From contig NZ_PVWN01000017.1 in NCBI RefSeq assembly GCF_003003885.1, positions 1 through 64,000 of the forward strand: 64,000 nucleotides of DNA. Reading direction: 5' to 3'. Under the pieces are notes generated by a model that saw only the letters and a list, made by a program, of their open reading frames with translations, did not search any database and was not told the DNA's origin. Source of the DNA: Chlorogloea sp. CCALA 695. GTDB lineage: Bacteria > Cyanobacteriota > Cyanobacteriia > Cyanobacteriales > Chroococcidiopsidaceae. Of this stretch, positions 9,121 through 18,366 are shown piece by piece. The stretch's first letter is position 1, and the number at the start of each line of letters is the position of its first letter. Made by a program: the position numbers and the translations under genes.

Positions 9121-9354
9121 ATGCAAGATGATGTTAAGGCGCTGGCTACGATTGTAAGTGCGGCTGTAGCTAATATTGGTTTAGGTTCAATAGTGGTAGC
9201 TGAAGTTGCTGCTCCAGCAGCCGGGATTTTAGGAGTTTTAGGGTTTACTACAACGACAGTCGTTGCACTTCCTGTCGCGGGAATTGTAGGGGTGGCTGGA
9301 TTAATTGGTTACGGTGTGTACAAAGGTGTAGAACTAGCTCAAGGAGAAAAATAG
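9121..9354 (+). CDS. Small glycine/alanine-zipper membrane protein (copy 2)
   Basis: A 77-residue protein with the same character as its upstream neighbour: a short acidic head (MQDDVKAL), then Ala/Gly/Val-rich hydrophobic segments (AAVANIGLGSIVVAEVAAPAAG and PVAGIVGVAGLIGYGVYKG) and a charged end. A good ribosome binding site (AGGAG, 8 bases before the ATG) supports it as a real gene. It is 29 bases downstream of the first protein and surely co-transcribed. The two sequences are not close copies but match in length, composition and glycine spacing, so they may act as partners. Function unknown. Confidence 0.75.
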   Translation: MQDDVKALATIVSAAVANIGLGSIVVAEVAAPAAGILGVLGFTTTTVVALPVAGIVGVAGLIGYGVYKGVELAQGEK

Positions 9355-9545
9355 TTATAAAAACTAGCCTAATATTGCTGGGGAACTTTGTAAAATCTAA
9401 TAAAAAGCTTATCTATCCAGCAATCCCTCTCTAGTAATCTCAGCCATACTTATCTTTTTGGCTTAAATTAGTTAAGTTTAATAATTGCCCTCAACCTAAT
9501 TAACTTTGTATTATCAACTTATTTAGTCTGTTACTCAGGGAATGT

Positions 9546-10103
9546 ATGGTAAGCATAAAAAACAAACTCACTTTACAAAAATTTCTTGATTTGCCTACAG
9601 GAGATATAAACTATGAGTTTGTCAATGGTTACGCAATACCTAAAGTGTCCCCTAAATACTTTCATTCGACTTTGCAATCAGCATTATTACTACTTATACA
9701 TACTTGGTGTAAAGGAAAAGGAAGGGTTGTTTCTGAGTGGGCAATTGTTTTAAAACGCCAAGGTGAAGATTGGATTCCTGTACCAGATTTAACTTATATT
9801 TCTTATCAACGTTTACCTAAAAGTTGGAAGCGTAACGAGGCGTGTCCCATTGCGCCAGAATTAGTAATTGAAATTATCTCCCCTGGTCAAACTTCTAGAC
9901 AATTTGCAGATAAAACTACGGATTACTTTAAAGCTGGTGTATCAAGGGTGTGGGTTGTAGATCCTGAAGCTCTAAGTATCGAAGTATTTTCTATTAATAG
10001 TACAAGTCAAATATATATAGATACTATGCCTATTATCGACACTTTTTTACCTAGTTTAGAATTAACAGTAAAAGAGGTTTTTGAGGAAGCAGGATTAATA
10101 TAA
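9546..10103 (+). CDS. Uma2-family (DUF820) putative restriction-endonuclease-fold protein
   Basis: A 185-residue member of the Uma2/DUF820 family, which has a PD-(D/E)xK nuclease fold and is strongly expanded in cyanobacteria. Visible family signatures are LTLQKFLDLP, YEFVNGYAIPKV (the INGxxxxM-like segment), VPDLTYIS, APELVIEIISPGQTSR (with the acidic E and the E-x-S/I pattern) and YFKAGVSRVWVVDP. No biological role has been firmly shown for these proteins. An AGGGA stretch lies just before the start codon. The next gene, on the opposite strand and 14 bases away, is a second Uma2 protein of a different subgroup. Confidence 0.85.
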   Translation: MVSIKNKLTLQKFLDLPTGDINYEFVNGYAIPKVSPKYFHSTLQSALLLLIHTWCKGKGRVVSEWAIVLKRQGEDWIPVPDLTYISYQRLPKSWKRNEACPIAPELVIEIISPGQTSRQFADKTTDYFKAGVSRVWVVDPEALSIEVFSINSTSQIYIDTMPIIDTFLPSLELTVKEVFEEAGLI

Positions 10104-10117
10104 GCTTGAATTAATTA

Positions 10118-10699
10118 CTAAAGCTCTTTAAAAACAGAACCTAAGTTTAGTACAAAGCCTGGTAAAATATCTTCCCCGAATAAAGTTGCAGGATTTTGGA
10201 TTATTTCTACTTGCTTTCCTGAACGGTAGATTTCTACTTTCTGAGTTTTGGGATCGATTAACCAGCCTAGCTTTGCACCATTATCTATATACTCAAGCAT
10301 CTTTAACTTTAGAGTTTTAATTGAGTCAGTTTCTGAGCGCAGTTCAATCACAAAATCGGGACATAAGGGCGGAAATTTACGCTTTTGTTCGGCATTTAGA
10401 CTATTCCAGCGATCGCATTTTATCCAACTTGCATCAGGCGCTCTTTCTGCACCATTGGGTAATTTAAAACCTGTAGAAGAATCAAAAGCAAGTCCTAAAT
10501 TGTTTTGACTACTCCAAGCTTCTAATTGAAAAGCTAATTTAATATTACGATGTCCTGTTTCTCCTCCTGCGGGGGGCATAATAATTATTTCTCCAGTAGC
10601 AGTGCGTTCTAATCTTAAGTCACGATTTGCTAAACATAGTTCGTAAAATTGATCATCAGTTAATTCTACAACTGGGTGTAAATTCAAAGTTACAGTCAT
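10118..10699 (-). CDS. Uma2-family (DUF820) putative restriction-endonuclease-fold protein
   Basis: A 193-residue Uma2 protein of the subgroup starting VELTDDQFYELCLANRDLRLERT. Family marks are GEIIIMPPAGGETGHRN, FKLPNGAERAPDASWI, CPDFVIELRSETDSI (the PD-(D/E)xK-like core) and YIDNGAKLGWLIDP. It converges with another Uma2 gene 14 bases away but the two are clearly different in sequence, so this is not a recent duplication. It ends close upstream of the ABC-F gene's stop-distal side, with only 19 bases to the next reading frame on the same strand. Function is unproven. Confidence 0.86.
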   Translation of the reverse strand: MTVTLNLHPVVELTDDQFYELCLANRDLRLERTATGEIIIMPPAGGETGHRNIKLAFQLEAWSSQNNLGLAFDSSTGFKLPNGAERAPDASWIKCDRWNSLNAEQKRKFPPLCPDFVIELRSETDSIKTLKLKMLEYIDNGAKLGWLIDPKTQKVEIYRSGKQVEIIQNPATLFGEDILPGFVLNLGSVFKEL

Positions 10700-10718
10700 A
10701 TCTTCTCACCTTAATAAA

Positions 10719-12635
10719 TTAAGACTCAATTTCTGCTAATTCTAGCCAGCGTTCTGTCGCCGCATCAATTGTTTTAGTTATATTTTCTACTTTTTCGTAG
10801 AGTTCTCGTACTTTAGTAGCCGCACCAGGAGAAACTGCATACAAAGCTTTTTCTACTTCGGTTTTTTCTACTTCTAATTGAGAAATCTTGCTTTCTAACA
10901 TTTCATATTCGCGCTTCTCTTTTGAAGATAGTTTACGCGATTTGTTATCATTGACTGGCTGCTTATAAGTTCTCTCAACCGGAGCTTTTTCCTTAACAAC
11001 CGTTGGGGTAACGGCTTCTTCCTCAGCTTTTTTGGAATCTAGATAAACTGAGTAGTTACCGGGATATTGGCGAATATTTCCACCGTCTTCTAAAGCAAAG
11101 ATTGTATCTACAGTACGATCTAAAAAGTAACGATCGTGAGAAACTGCGATCGCACATCCGCTAAAATCTTCTAAGTATTCTTCTAAAACTGCTAGTGTCT
11201 GTACATCTAAGTCATTTGTCGGTTCATCTAAAATTAGTACATTTGGCGCACCCATTAGCACCCTTAACAAAAATAAACGCCGCTTTTCTCCACCAGAAAG
11301 CATCTTAATCGGTGAGTATTGCTGATTTCCGGGAAACAAAAACCTTTCTAGCATTTGCGAAGCGCTGATTTGCGTACCATCAGCAATTTTAATAAATTCC
11401 CCTTCTTCTTTGATATAGTCAATTACGCGCTGATTTTCGTCTAAAGCTGCTAATAATTCCTCAGAATGCTGATCGAAATAGCCAATATGAATAGTAGTAC
11501 CAATTTCCACTTCTCCAGAATCCGGCTTAATTCTTCCAGTAATTATATCCATCAAAGTTGATTTACCCGCACCGTTACCGCCAATAATCCCAATCCGATC
11601 TTCGGGGCTAAATTCGTAGGTAAAATCTTTAATTAAAATCCGCTCTCCATAGCTTTTAGTAACCTTATTTAGGTCAATTACTTTTTTGCCAATTCTGCGA
11701 GTAACCGTAGAAATATCTACCTTTCCTTGAACTTCTTTAAACTCTGTTGCTTGCAATTGCCGAGCGCGATCTATCCGGGCTTTTTGTTTTGTACTCCGAG
11801 CTTTTGGCCCTTTTTTCAACCATTCCAACTCACGGCGCAGTAAGCCTTGATGTTTGCGTTGAGTGCTTACCGCCGAATCTTCTGCTAAAGCTTTCTTTTC
11901 TAGGTAATAAGAATAATTACCGCTATAACTATAAATATCACCGCGATCAATTTCAATAATGCGATTAGTAACGCGATCAAGAAAATAGCGATCGTGAGTA
12001 ATTAATAATATCGCTCCCCGATAGCGGTTCAAATAACTTTGTAACCATTCTACAGACAAAGCATCTAAATGGTTGGTTGGCTCATCCATTAACAATACAT
12101 CAGGTTCAGAAAGTAAGGCGGCGGCTAAAGCAATTCGCTTGCGATATCCCCCTGATAAAGTACCAATTTTTGCTTCAAAATCTGATATTCCTAACTTAGT
12201 AAGAATAATTTTGGCTTTAGTTTCAACTTCCCAAGCGTCGCTAGTTTCCATCTTCTGCATTACTGTAGATAAACGCGACATCAATTGATCGGTATCGTCA
12301 GGATAATGAGCCAATTTATCAGAGATTTCTTCGTACTCGCGCACTAAAGCCATTTGTTCGCCACTATCAGCAAATACTTGTTCTAAAACAGTATTGTTTT
12401 CATCTAAATCTGGTTGCTGAGATAAGTAAACAATTCTGACACCAGAATTAACTAAAATTTGTCCGCTATCGATAGATTCCAATCCAGCGATCGCCTTTAA
12501 TAGGGTAGACTTCCCCGAACCATTCGTACCAATCAATCCTACCTTGTCTGTACTATCGATACTAAAACTTGCTTCTTTAAGGATTTCTTTGATCCCAAAG
12601 TCTTTTTTAACAGCTTGCAGGGTAAAAATACTCAT
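10719..12635 (-). CDS. ABC-F family ATPase (Uup/EttA-like)
   Basis: A 638-residue soluble protein with two ABC ATPase domains and no membrane segments. Domain 1 has Walker A GTNGSGKST (about 36-44), signature LSGGYRKR and Walker B VLLMDEPTNHLD; domain 2 has GGNGAGKST, LSGGEKRR and VLILDEPTNDLD. The linker between them carries the basic ABC-F interdomain segment (KGPKARSTKQKARIDR). A C-terminal coiled coil (about 575-635, KLSSKEKREYEMLESKISQLEVEK) resembles Uup. ABC-F proteins act on the ribosome, easing stalls or antibiotic block, or in Uup's case affect DNA transposition. Which subfamily applies is not decidable by eye. The start codon is followed by a typical SIFTLQAVKKDFG opening. Confidence 0.9.
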   Translation of the reverse strand: MSIFTLQAVKKDFGIKEILKEASFSIDSTDKVGLIGTNGSGKSTLLKAIAGLESIDSGQILVNSGVRIVYLSQQPDLDENNTVLEQVFADSGEQMALVREYEEISDKLAHYPDDTDQLMSRLSTVMQKMETSDAWEVETKAKIILTKLGISDFEAKIGTLSGGYRKRIALAAALLSEPDVLLMDEPTNHLDALSVEWLQSYLNRYRGAILLITHDRYFLDRVTNRIIEIDRGDIYSYSGNYSYYLEKKALAEDSAVSTQRKHQGLLRRELEWLKKGPKARSTKQKARIDRARQLQATEFKEVQGKVDISTVTRRIGKKVIDLNKVTKSYGERILIKDFTYEFSPEDRIGIIGGNGAGKSTLMDIITGRIKPDSGEVEIGTTIHIGYFDQHSEELLAALDENQRVIDYIKEEGEFIKIADGTQISASQMLERFLFPGNQQYSPIKMLSGGEKRRLFLLRVLMGAPNVLILDEPTNDLDVQTLAVLEEYLEDFSGCAIAVSHDRYFLDRTVDTIFALEDGGNIRQYPGNYSVYLDSKKAEEEAVTPTVVKEKAPVERTYKQPVNDNKSRKLSSKEKREYEMLESKISQLEVEKTEVEKALYAVSPGAATKVRELYEKVENITKTIDAATERWLELAEIES

Positions 12636-12773
12636 AAAATATCATGCTCGCGCCTGTATAGCGCAAAAAAAAGTTGGCGGGAGACTTGCAAAATTAGATT
12701 AAACTTCGCGCATTCTCTACATTTTAAGCTATCAGTGAAAAGAGATGAGTTCGCCCCTTATTAACAAAATTAG

Positions 12774-13895
<1,122 letters not shown>

Positions 13896-13909
13896 TACCT
13901 AAAAACTCC

Positions 13910-14845
13910 TTATCTGTTTAGAACTAGCTGTTTTTCTTCTGATACTACTGTAAAATCTTTACCCATCCAGACTAAGGAAGCTTGAGTAACTACCCCGCCT
14001 TGCAAATAAACTAAAGAGAAGTTGCGTAACTTGTCCCCTTGAGGCGTTTGGACAATTCGGGGGACACGCGCCGCATTTAGGTACATCGTTCCTTCAGAAC
14101 TAATTACAAAAGTTTTTCTTAAATGCTGCTTTGTATACCTAAGATCATGGTGCATATGACCGAAGGTAACTAAAGGAATAGTTTTACCTAATTTACGAGT
14201 TAATGCGATCGCTTCTGTCAAATCGGGATCGCCATAATCGCCGCCCAAGGGTTGCCAATCTTTCCCGCAAGGATCGTCGGCGTTACTTCCTAAACCTACT
14301 GGGCCATTATGACCGAGAAATATTACCGTATCATAAGCTGAGGTTTCGGCGGCAGCTACTATTTTTGCTGTAGACTCTGCAAAACTTGTGACTCCAAATC
14401 TCTCTTTGTAAAATTCGGCATTTTTCCAAACATCTCCACCCCAACTAAACGGACGACTACCAACTACAGTAAGTTGTAGTTCAGGAAAATCAAGCTTGCT
14501 GTAGCCAACATGAGTTTCTTTTAATAAATCTATCTGGTCTTGAACCCAATCTTCTTTTTGGCGATCGTAGGGGCATTTTTGCTTACCCCAATCCGAGGCG
14601 CTGTACCATGCGTCATGATTGCCAAATACTGCGGCTTTAGGCAACTTTACCACCGCAATTTCTCGTACTACCTGTACTGATTCATTGCCAAAATCTCCCA
14701 CAAATAAGACTAAATCTACACCCAAATGCTGAAGGGCGATTTCGTCGGCGGCTTCCCAGCGATCGTGTACGTCTCCAACGATCGCAATTTTAATCAATTT
14801 ACTAGAGATATTATCCTCTTGTTCCTGCACACTCTGGCTGGTCAT
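13910..14845 (-). CDS. Calcineurin-like metallophosphoesterase (TIGR04168-like)
   Basis: A 311-residue metallophosphoesterase with all core metal-binding motifs: GDVHDRWEA near residue 24, VGDFGNE, GNHDAWYS, then LGHNGPVG and FGHMHHDLRY. The substrate is unknown. The overall form resembles a family conserved in cyanobacteria and plants (TIGR04168), which also keeps the WYSASDWG and PFSWGGDVW segments seen here. No signal peptide is apparent, so it should be cytoplasmic. It converges with frmA, 14 bases apart, and its start faces that of nadA across about 116 bases. Confidence 0.85.
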   Translation of the reverse strand: MTSQSVQEQEDNISSKLIKIAIVGDVHDRWEAADEIALQHLGVDLVLFVGDFGNESVQVVREIAVVKLPKAAVFGNHDAWYSASDWGKQKCPYDRQKEDWVQDQIDLLKETHVGYSKLDFPELQLTVVGSRPFSWGGDVWKNAEFYKERFGVTSFAESTAKIVAAAETSAYDTVIFLGHNGPVGLGSNADDPCGKDWQPLGGDYGDPDLTEAIALTRKLGKTIPLVTFGHMHHDLRYTKQHLRKTFVISSEGTMYLNAARVPRIVQTPQGDKLRNFSLVYLQGGVVTQASLVWMGKDFTVVSEEKQLVLNR

Positions 14846-14961
14846 CCGTTTTTCCTTACCTGTCTTTTCCTAAGATAAGAAACCTCAGTCTATTTTGACA
14901 GAAAAAAGCACCCCTGCTAGTTTTGGTAAAAACTACTATAATTATTAGTACCGATTAAGCT

Positions 14962-15942
14962 ATGTTAAAACCTGTGTTTGCAACTACACTTGCTCAAAAA
15001 AATCCTTATAACGAATTACCAGTAGATTTATTTGCAGCAATTTCTGAACTTAAACAAAACCTGAATGCTGTAATTTTGGCGCATTATTATCAAGAACCAG
15101 ATATTCAAGATGTAGCCGACTATATCGGCGATTCTCTAGGACTTTCAAGACAAGCCGCAAGTACAAACGCGGATGTGATTGTCTTTGCTGGCGTTCATTT
15201 CATGGCAGAAACAGCAAAAATTCTCAACCCAAATAAATTAGTATTATTACCAGATTTAGCCGCCGGGTGTTCGTTAGCTGATAGTTGTCCACCTCAAGAG
15301 TTTGCCGCCTTTAAAGCCGCTCACCCAGAACATTTAGTTATTTCTTACATCAACTGTACCGCCGAAATTAAGGCGATGAGCGATATTATTTGTACAAGTT
15401 CTAACGCTGTGCAGATTGTCCGCCAAATTCCCGAAACTCAGCCGATTATTTTTGCACCCGATCGCAATTTGGGGCGTTATGTGATGGAACAAACCGGGCG
15501 AGACTTGCTACTGTGGCAAGGTAGCTGCATTGTTCACGAAACTTTTTCTGAGAGAAAACTTGTTGAACTAAAAATTGCTCATCCTAACGCGGAAATAATT
15601 GCCCATCCCGAATGCGAGTCGGTGATACTGCGCCACGCCCATTACATTGGTTCGACTACAGCCTTACTCAACTACTGCACAAAATCCTCAGCAAATGCCT
15701 TTATAGTCGCCACCGAGCCGGGGATTATTCATCAAATGCAAAAAGACGCTCCTAGCAAGCATTTCATTCCTGCACCCCCGATAAATAACTGTGCTTGCAA
15801 TGAGTGTCCGTATATGCGGTTAAATACGCTCGAAAAGCTTTATTTAGCAATGAAAAACCGCACCCCAGAAATAACAATGTCGGAAGAAATTAGGTTAGCG
15901 GCGCTTAAACCCATGCAACGAATGCTAGAAATGAGCAAGTAG
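14962..15942 (+). CDS. nadA: Quinolinate synthase NadA
   Basis: A 326-residue enzyme that condenses iminoaspartate with dihydroxyacetone phosphate to quinolinate, the precursor of NAD. It carries the three cysteines expected to hold the 4Fe-4S cluster: C103 ([12 protein letters not shown]), one in WQGSCIVHE, and one in CACNECPYM. Also visible are [20 protein letters not shown] and IAHPECE. The start codon follows a short leader with no strong ribosome site. The last 50 or so coding bases and the downstream flank are repeated just after the gene with mainly silent changes (see the repeat at 15892-16086). nadB is not in this window. Confidence 0.95.
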   Translation: MLKPVFATTLAQKNPYNELPVDLFAAISELKQNLNAVILAHYYQEPDIQDVADYIGDSLGLSRQAASTNADVIVFAGVHFMAETAKILNPNKLVLLPDLAAGCSLADSCPPQEFAAFKAAHPEHLVISYINCTAEIKAMSDIICTSSNAVQIVRQIPETQPIIFAPDRNLGRYVMEQTGRDLLLWQGSCIVHETFSERKLVELKIAHPNAEIIAHPECESVILRHAHYIGSTTALLNYCTKSSANAFIVATEPGIIHQMQKDAPSKHFIPAPPINNCACNECPYMRLNTLEKLYLAMKNRTPEITMSEEIRLAALKPMQRMLEMSK

Positions 15943-16086
15943 ATTAAAAGAAACATAGAATCTATTTTATTTGCCTCAAATTGTCTGTGTTAAGGGAAAT
16001 GCGTTTAGCTGCGCTCAAACCTATGCAACGAATGCTAGAAATGAGCAAATTAAAACATAGAATCTATTTTATTTACCTCAAATTGT
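15892..16086 (+). repeat. Imperfect tandem repeat of the nadA 3' end and flank
   Basis: Copy 1 (15892-15984) covers the final 17 codons of nadA plus downstream DNA. Copy 2 (16002-16086) repeats it with about 8 bases missing after the coding part. In the coding part the differences are mostly synonymous (AGG to CGT, GCG to GCT, CTT to CTC, CCC to CCT, AAG to AAA). That pattern suggests copy 2 descends from another nadA allele that was under selection, rather than from simple local slippage. Confidence 0.85.
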
Positions 16087-16136
16087 ATATAATTGTAGAT
16101 TGTGTCCTTATTGCAGTCTGTATATGCCTAAACTAA
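15999..16136 (+). pseudogene. nadA C-terminal remnant read as a 45-codon leader frame
   Basis: Copy 2 of the nadA tail opens with an ATG at 15999 preceded by TAAGGGA. It reads [17 protein letters not shown], matching the NadA C-terminus, then runs on to a stop at 16134-16136, overlapping the start of rpmI by 13 bases. It is most simply a gene relic. If translated, it would act as a leader peptide for rpmI. Confidence 0.5.
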
Positions 16137-16321
16137 AAACCCGCAAAGCAGCATCAAAGCGCTTTCGCGCTACTGGTACTGGTAAAATTGTCCGCCGTAA
16201 AGCTGGCAAAAACCACTTGCTACAACACAAATCATCAGACAAAAAGCGTCGATTCTCCCAAATGGCAGTAGTAGACGAGCGCGACGCGCCAAACGTCCGC
16301 TTGATGTTGCCCTATTTGTAA
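16124..16321 (+). CDS. rpmI: 50S ribosomal protein bL35
   Basis: A 65-residue ribosomal protein recognised by [33 protein letters not shown] and the ending RLMLPYL (quoted in parts: [28 protein letters not shown]). It binds 23S rRNA in the large subunit. The start is set at the ATG at 16124, because all bL35 proteins begin with this MPKLKTRK sequence; a GTG 24 bases upstream would add an unrelated extension. It is followed after 21 bases by rplT, the usual gene order. No infC lies upstream here; instead there is the nadA relic. Confidence 0.96.
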   Translation: MPKLKTRKAASKRFRATGTGKIVRRKAGKNHLLQHKSSDKKRRFSQMAVVDERDAPNVRLMLPYL

Positions 16322-16342
16322 ATTACTAAGGATAAATAAACT

Positions 16343-16696
16343 ATGACACGGGTAAAACGCGGTAATGTAGCCCGCAAACGCCGCAAGAAAATTCTTAAAC
16401 TAGCTAAAGGATTTCGCGGTTCTCACTCCACGCTGTTTAGAACAGCAAATCAACAGGTAATGAAAGCCTTGCGGAGTGCTTACCGCGATCGCAAAAAACG
16501 CAAGCGTGATTTCCGCCGTTTGTGGATTGTTCGCATTAATGCCGCCGCAAGACTACACGGTGTTAGCTATAGCCAACTAATGGGCAACCTGAAAAAAGCT
16601 AATGTTGGCATCAATCGTAAAATGCTGGCACAGATGGCAATATTAGATCCTACAGGTTTTAGCAAAGTTGCCGAAATGGCAAGCCAAGTTAAATAA
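16343..16696 (+). CDS. rplT: 50S ribosomal protein bL20
   Basis: A 117-residue large-subunit assembly protein with the typical basic start ([20 protein letters not shown]), the segment [21 protein letters not shown] and the C-terminal rRNA-binding domain ([21 protein letters not shown]). It is co-transcribed with rpmI. In other bacteria L20 represses its own operon by binding leader mRNA; I could not identify such a structure here. Its stop codon shares one base with the ATG of the next gene (TAATG), indicating translational coupling to an unrelated periplasmic protein. Confidence 0.97.
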   Translation: MTRVKRGNVARKRRKKILKLAKGFRGSHSTLFRTANQQVMKALRSAYRDRKKRKRDFRRLWIVRINAAARLHGVSYSQLMGNLKKANVGINRKMLAQMAILDPTGFSKVAEMASQVK

Positions 16697-17526
16697 TGCA
16701 GCTAAAAGGCAAGAGGATAATTATATTCTTTATTGCTTTTTGCTGCGGTTTTTTGAGTTTTTGCGGTGCAGGTAGCGCCGCCGAACTTAAAGAAATTCAA
16801 CGCCGGGGTTATCTAACGGTAGCTGTAAAAGACAATTTGCGTCCTTTAGGCTTTCGAGATAGTCAGGGGAATTTGCAAGGCTTAGAAATTGATTTAGCTA
16901 GGCGTTTGGCGCAAGACTTATTAGGCAAGCCGGATGCTGTAAAGTTGCAACCCGTCGAAAATAGTTTGCGCCTAGCAGCAGTATTAGAAGATAAGGTAGA
17001 TATTGCGATCGCAGATTTTACCGCTACAGAATCTCGCGCCCGATTGGTTAGCTTTAGTTTGCCTTACTATTTTGACGGTACGGCTTTAATTACCAAAGAT
17101 GCCACGATTCAAAAATTAGGCGATGTTGTGAGGAGCAAAATTGCAGTTATAAATGGTTCTAGCACCATTGCCAGCGTGCGTTACTTACTACCACAGGCGC
17201 AGTTGGTAGGAGTCGATAGTTATCAAGCTGGGCAATTACTTTTAGAAGCTAATGGGGCAATAGCTTTTGCAGGAGATGCCAGCGTCTTGACGGGCTGGAA
17301 GCAGCAAAACGAGCAATATAGACTTTTACCTAGTTTAATTGGTGCTGAACCCCTCGCTGTAGTCATGCCAAAAGGTTTGCAGTACGATGAGATGCGTAGA
17401 CAAATTAATTATGCGGTTTCTCGTTATGTATTCGATGGTTGGCTAGAAGCAAGAGTTAGTTATTGGGGTTTGCCTAATTCCATTTCTAGATTAAGAGGTG
17501 GCAAAATGGAACAAGATGTAAGCTAA
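16696..17526 (+). CDS. Periplasmic amino-acid-type substrate-binding protein (SBP family 3)
   Basis: A 276-residue secreted solute-binding protein. A signal peptide occupies about residues 1-28 (IIIFFIAFCCGFLSFCGAGSAAE), then a family 3 binding domain: ELKEIQRRGYLTVAVKDNLRPLGF, GLEIDLARRLAQDLLG, and VDIAIADFTATESRARLVSFSLPYY. No permease or ATPase is adjacent, so it is either an orphan receptor of a transporter encoded elsewhere or a sensor-type protein. It overlaps the rplT stop by one base (TAATG). ycf37 follows 15 bases later on the same strand. Confidence 0.85.
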   Translation: MQLKGKRIIIFFIAFCCGFLSFCGAGSAAELKEIQRRGYLTVAVKDNLRPLGFRDSQGNLQGLEIDLARRLAQDLLGKPDAVKLQPVENSLRLAAVLEDKVDIAIADFTATESRARLVSFSLPYYFDGTALITKDATIQKLGDVVRSKIAVINGSSTIASVRYLLPQAQLVGVDSYQAGQLLLEANGAIAFAGDASVLTGWKQQNEQYRLLPSLIGAEPLAVVMPKGLQYDEMRRQINYAVSRYVFDGWLEARVSYWGLPNSISRLRGGKMEQDVS

Positions 17527-17541
17527 AGCTATATTTTTAAA

Positions 17542-18066
17542 ATGGATAATTTACCAGTTGCATATCTTTCAATTTTACTAATTGTGCTATTTGGTAGTGG
17601 TGTATTTGTTTTTCGCCAGGTGTTAAAAACCCGCAAAACTGAAAATGCTTTAGGTAGACTGCAAAAAAAACTCAGTAAAGATAAGGGAACTGTTCAAGAG
17701 TATTACGAGTTGGGCAGTATATATCTAGAGAAGAAATTGTACTCCCAGGCGATCGGATTATTTCAAAAAGCAATCAAAGCCGCCGAACAAGAAACCGAGG
17801 AAAATATCTCCCCTATTTATAACGGTTTAGGCTATGCTGCTTTTTCTCAAGAACAGTATGACTTAGCAATTCGTCATTACAAGGACGCTTTAAAGCAAAA
17901 CCCTAATTATGTTTTTGCTCTCAATAATTTAGGTCATGCTTACGAAAAGAAAAATTTAATTACTCCAGCTTTGGAAACTTACGAGCAAGTATTAAAATCT
18001 GAGCCAAACAATACTACCGCCAAGCGCCGCGCTGAATCTATCCGCAAACGGCTAGTTGTTTCTTAA
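17542..18066 (+). CDS. ycf37: Ycf37-type TPR protein (photosystem I assembly factor)
   Basis: A 174-residue protein with one N-terminal membrane helix (VAYLSILLIVLFGSGVFVF, about 6-25) and three TPR repeats at about 55-165 (YYELGSIYLEKKLYSQAIGLFQKA, NGLGYAAFSQEQYDLAIRHY, NNLGHAYEKKNLITPALETY). Length and layout match Ycf37, which stays at the thylakoid membrane and helps assembly or stability of photosystem I. The name rests on this resemblance, since TPR proteins are easily confused. It is the last gene in the rpmI run; a perfect 29-base palindrome lies 28 bases after its stop. Confidence 0.8.
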   Translation: MDNLPVAYLSILLIVLFGSGVFVFRQVLKTRKTENALGRLQKKLSKDKGTVQEYYELGSIYLEKKLYSQAIGLFQKAIKAAEQETEENISPIYNGLGYAAFSQEQYDLAIRHYKDALKQNPNYVFALNNLGHAYEKKNLITPALETYEQVLKSEPNNTTAKRRAESIRKRLVVS

Positions 18067-18094
18067 GTTGCTGGATTCAGCGTAAAATCCTTTT

Positions 18095-18123
18095 GTAGAG
18101 ACGTTGCATTGCAACGTCTCTAC
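18095..18123. repeat. Perfect 29-base palindrome, GTAGAGACGT repeat family
   Basis: The 14-base arms GTAGAGACGTTGCA and TGCAACGTCTCTAC flank a single T. It lies between the convergent ycf37 and psbY genes, where it could also act as a hairpin at both transcript ends. Related elements occur at 28079, 41097 and 41813. Confidence 0.9.
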
Positions 18124-18132
18124 CTAAATAAC

Positions 18133-18252
18133 TTATTTCTCTAAAAAGCCTTGAATTTGTTTAATAGCTGCGGGAGCAATATTAAAAATTGCCCAACTCG
18201 CGGCGGCAATTAGTGGTAGTAAAACTATAGCTATGCGATAATCGATGTCCAT
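18133..18252 (-). CDS. psbY: Photosystem II protein PsbY
   Basis: A 39-residue single-helix membrane protein, too short for usual gene-length cut-offs. The translation begins MDIDYRIAIVLLPLI, continues AAASWAIFNIAPAA and ends IKQIQGFLEK, matching the PsbY pattern of a short head, one transmembrane helix with a W-x-x-xNI/G-x-AA core and an IxQIQxFL tail. PsbY is a peripheral low-mass subunit next to cytochrome b559 of photosystem II. An AGAGGA ribosome site lies 10-15 bases upstream of the ATG. It is transcribed toward the 29-base palindrome and away from the gamma carbonic anhydrase-like gene. Confidence 0.93.
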   Translation of the reverse strand: MDIDYRIAIVLLPLIAAASWAIFNIAPAAIKQIQGFLEK

Positions 18253-18366
18253 CTTATTGTCATCCTCTCTTATTCAGAGATTAAAGTTTTTTAGAGTAGT
18301 TCTCATTTTTTATTTTTAGCTGAAACAGGCAAATAAGCTAGACCTTTTGCCTATAAATGTTTTTAA

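Noticed and set aside
9546-10699. The two adjacent Uma2 genes as a recent duplication or insertion element
   Set aside because: They belong to different subgroups with little shared sequence and no flanking repeats.
16100-16123. GTG extension of bL35 by eight residues
   Set aside because: All bL35 proteins start at MPKLKTRK; the extension is unrelated sequence.
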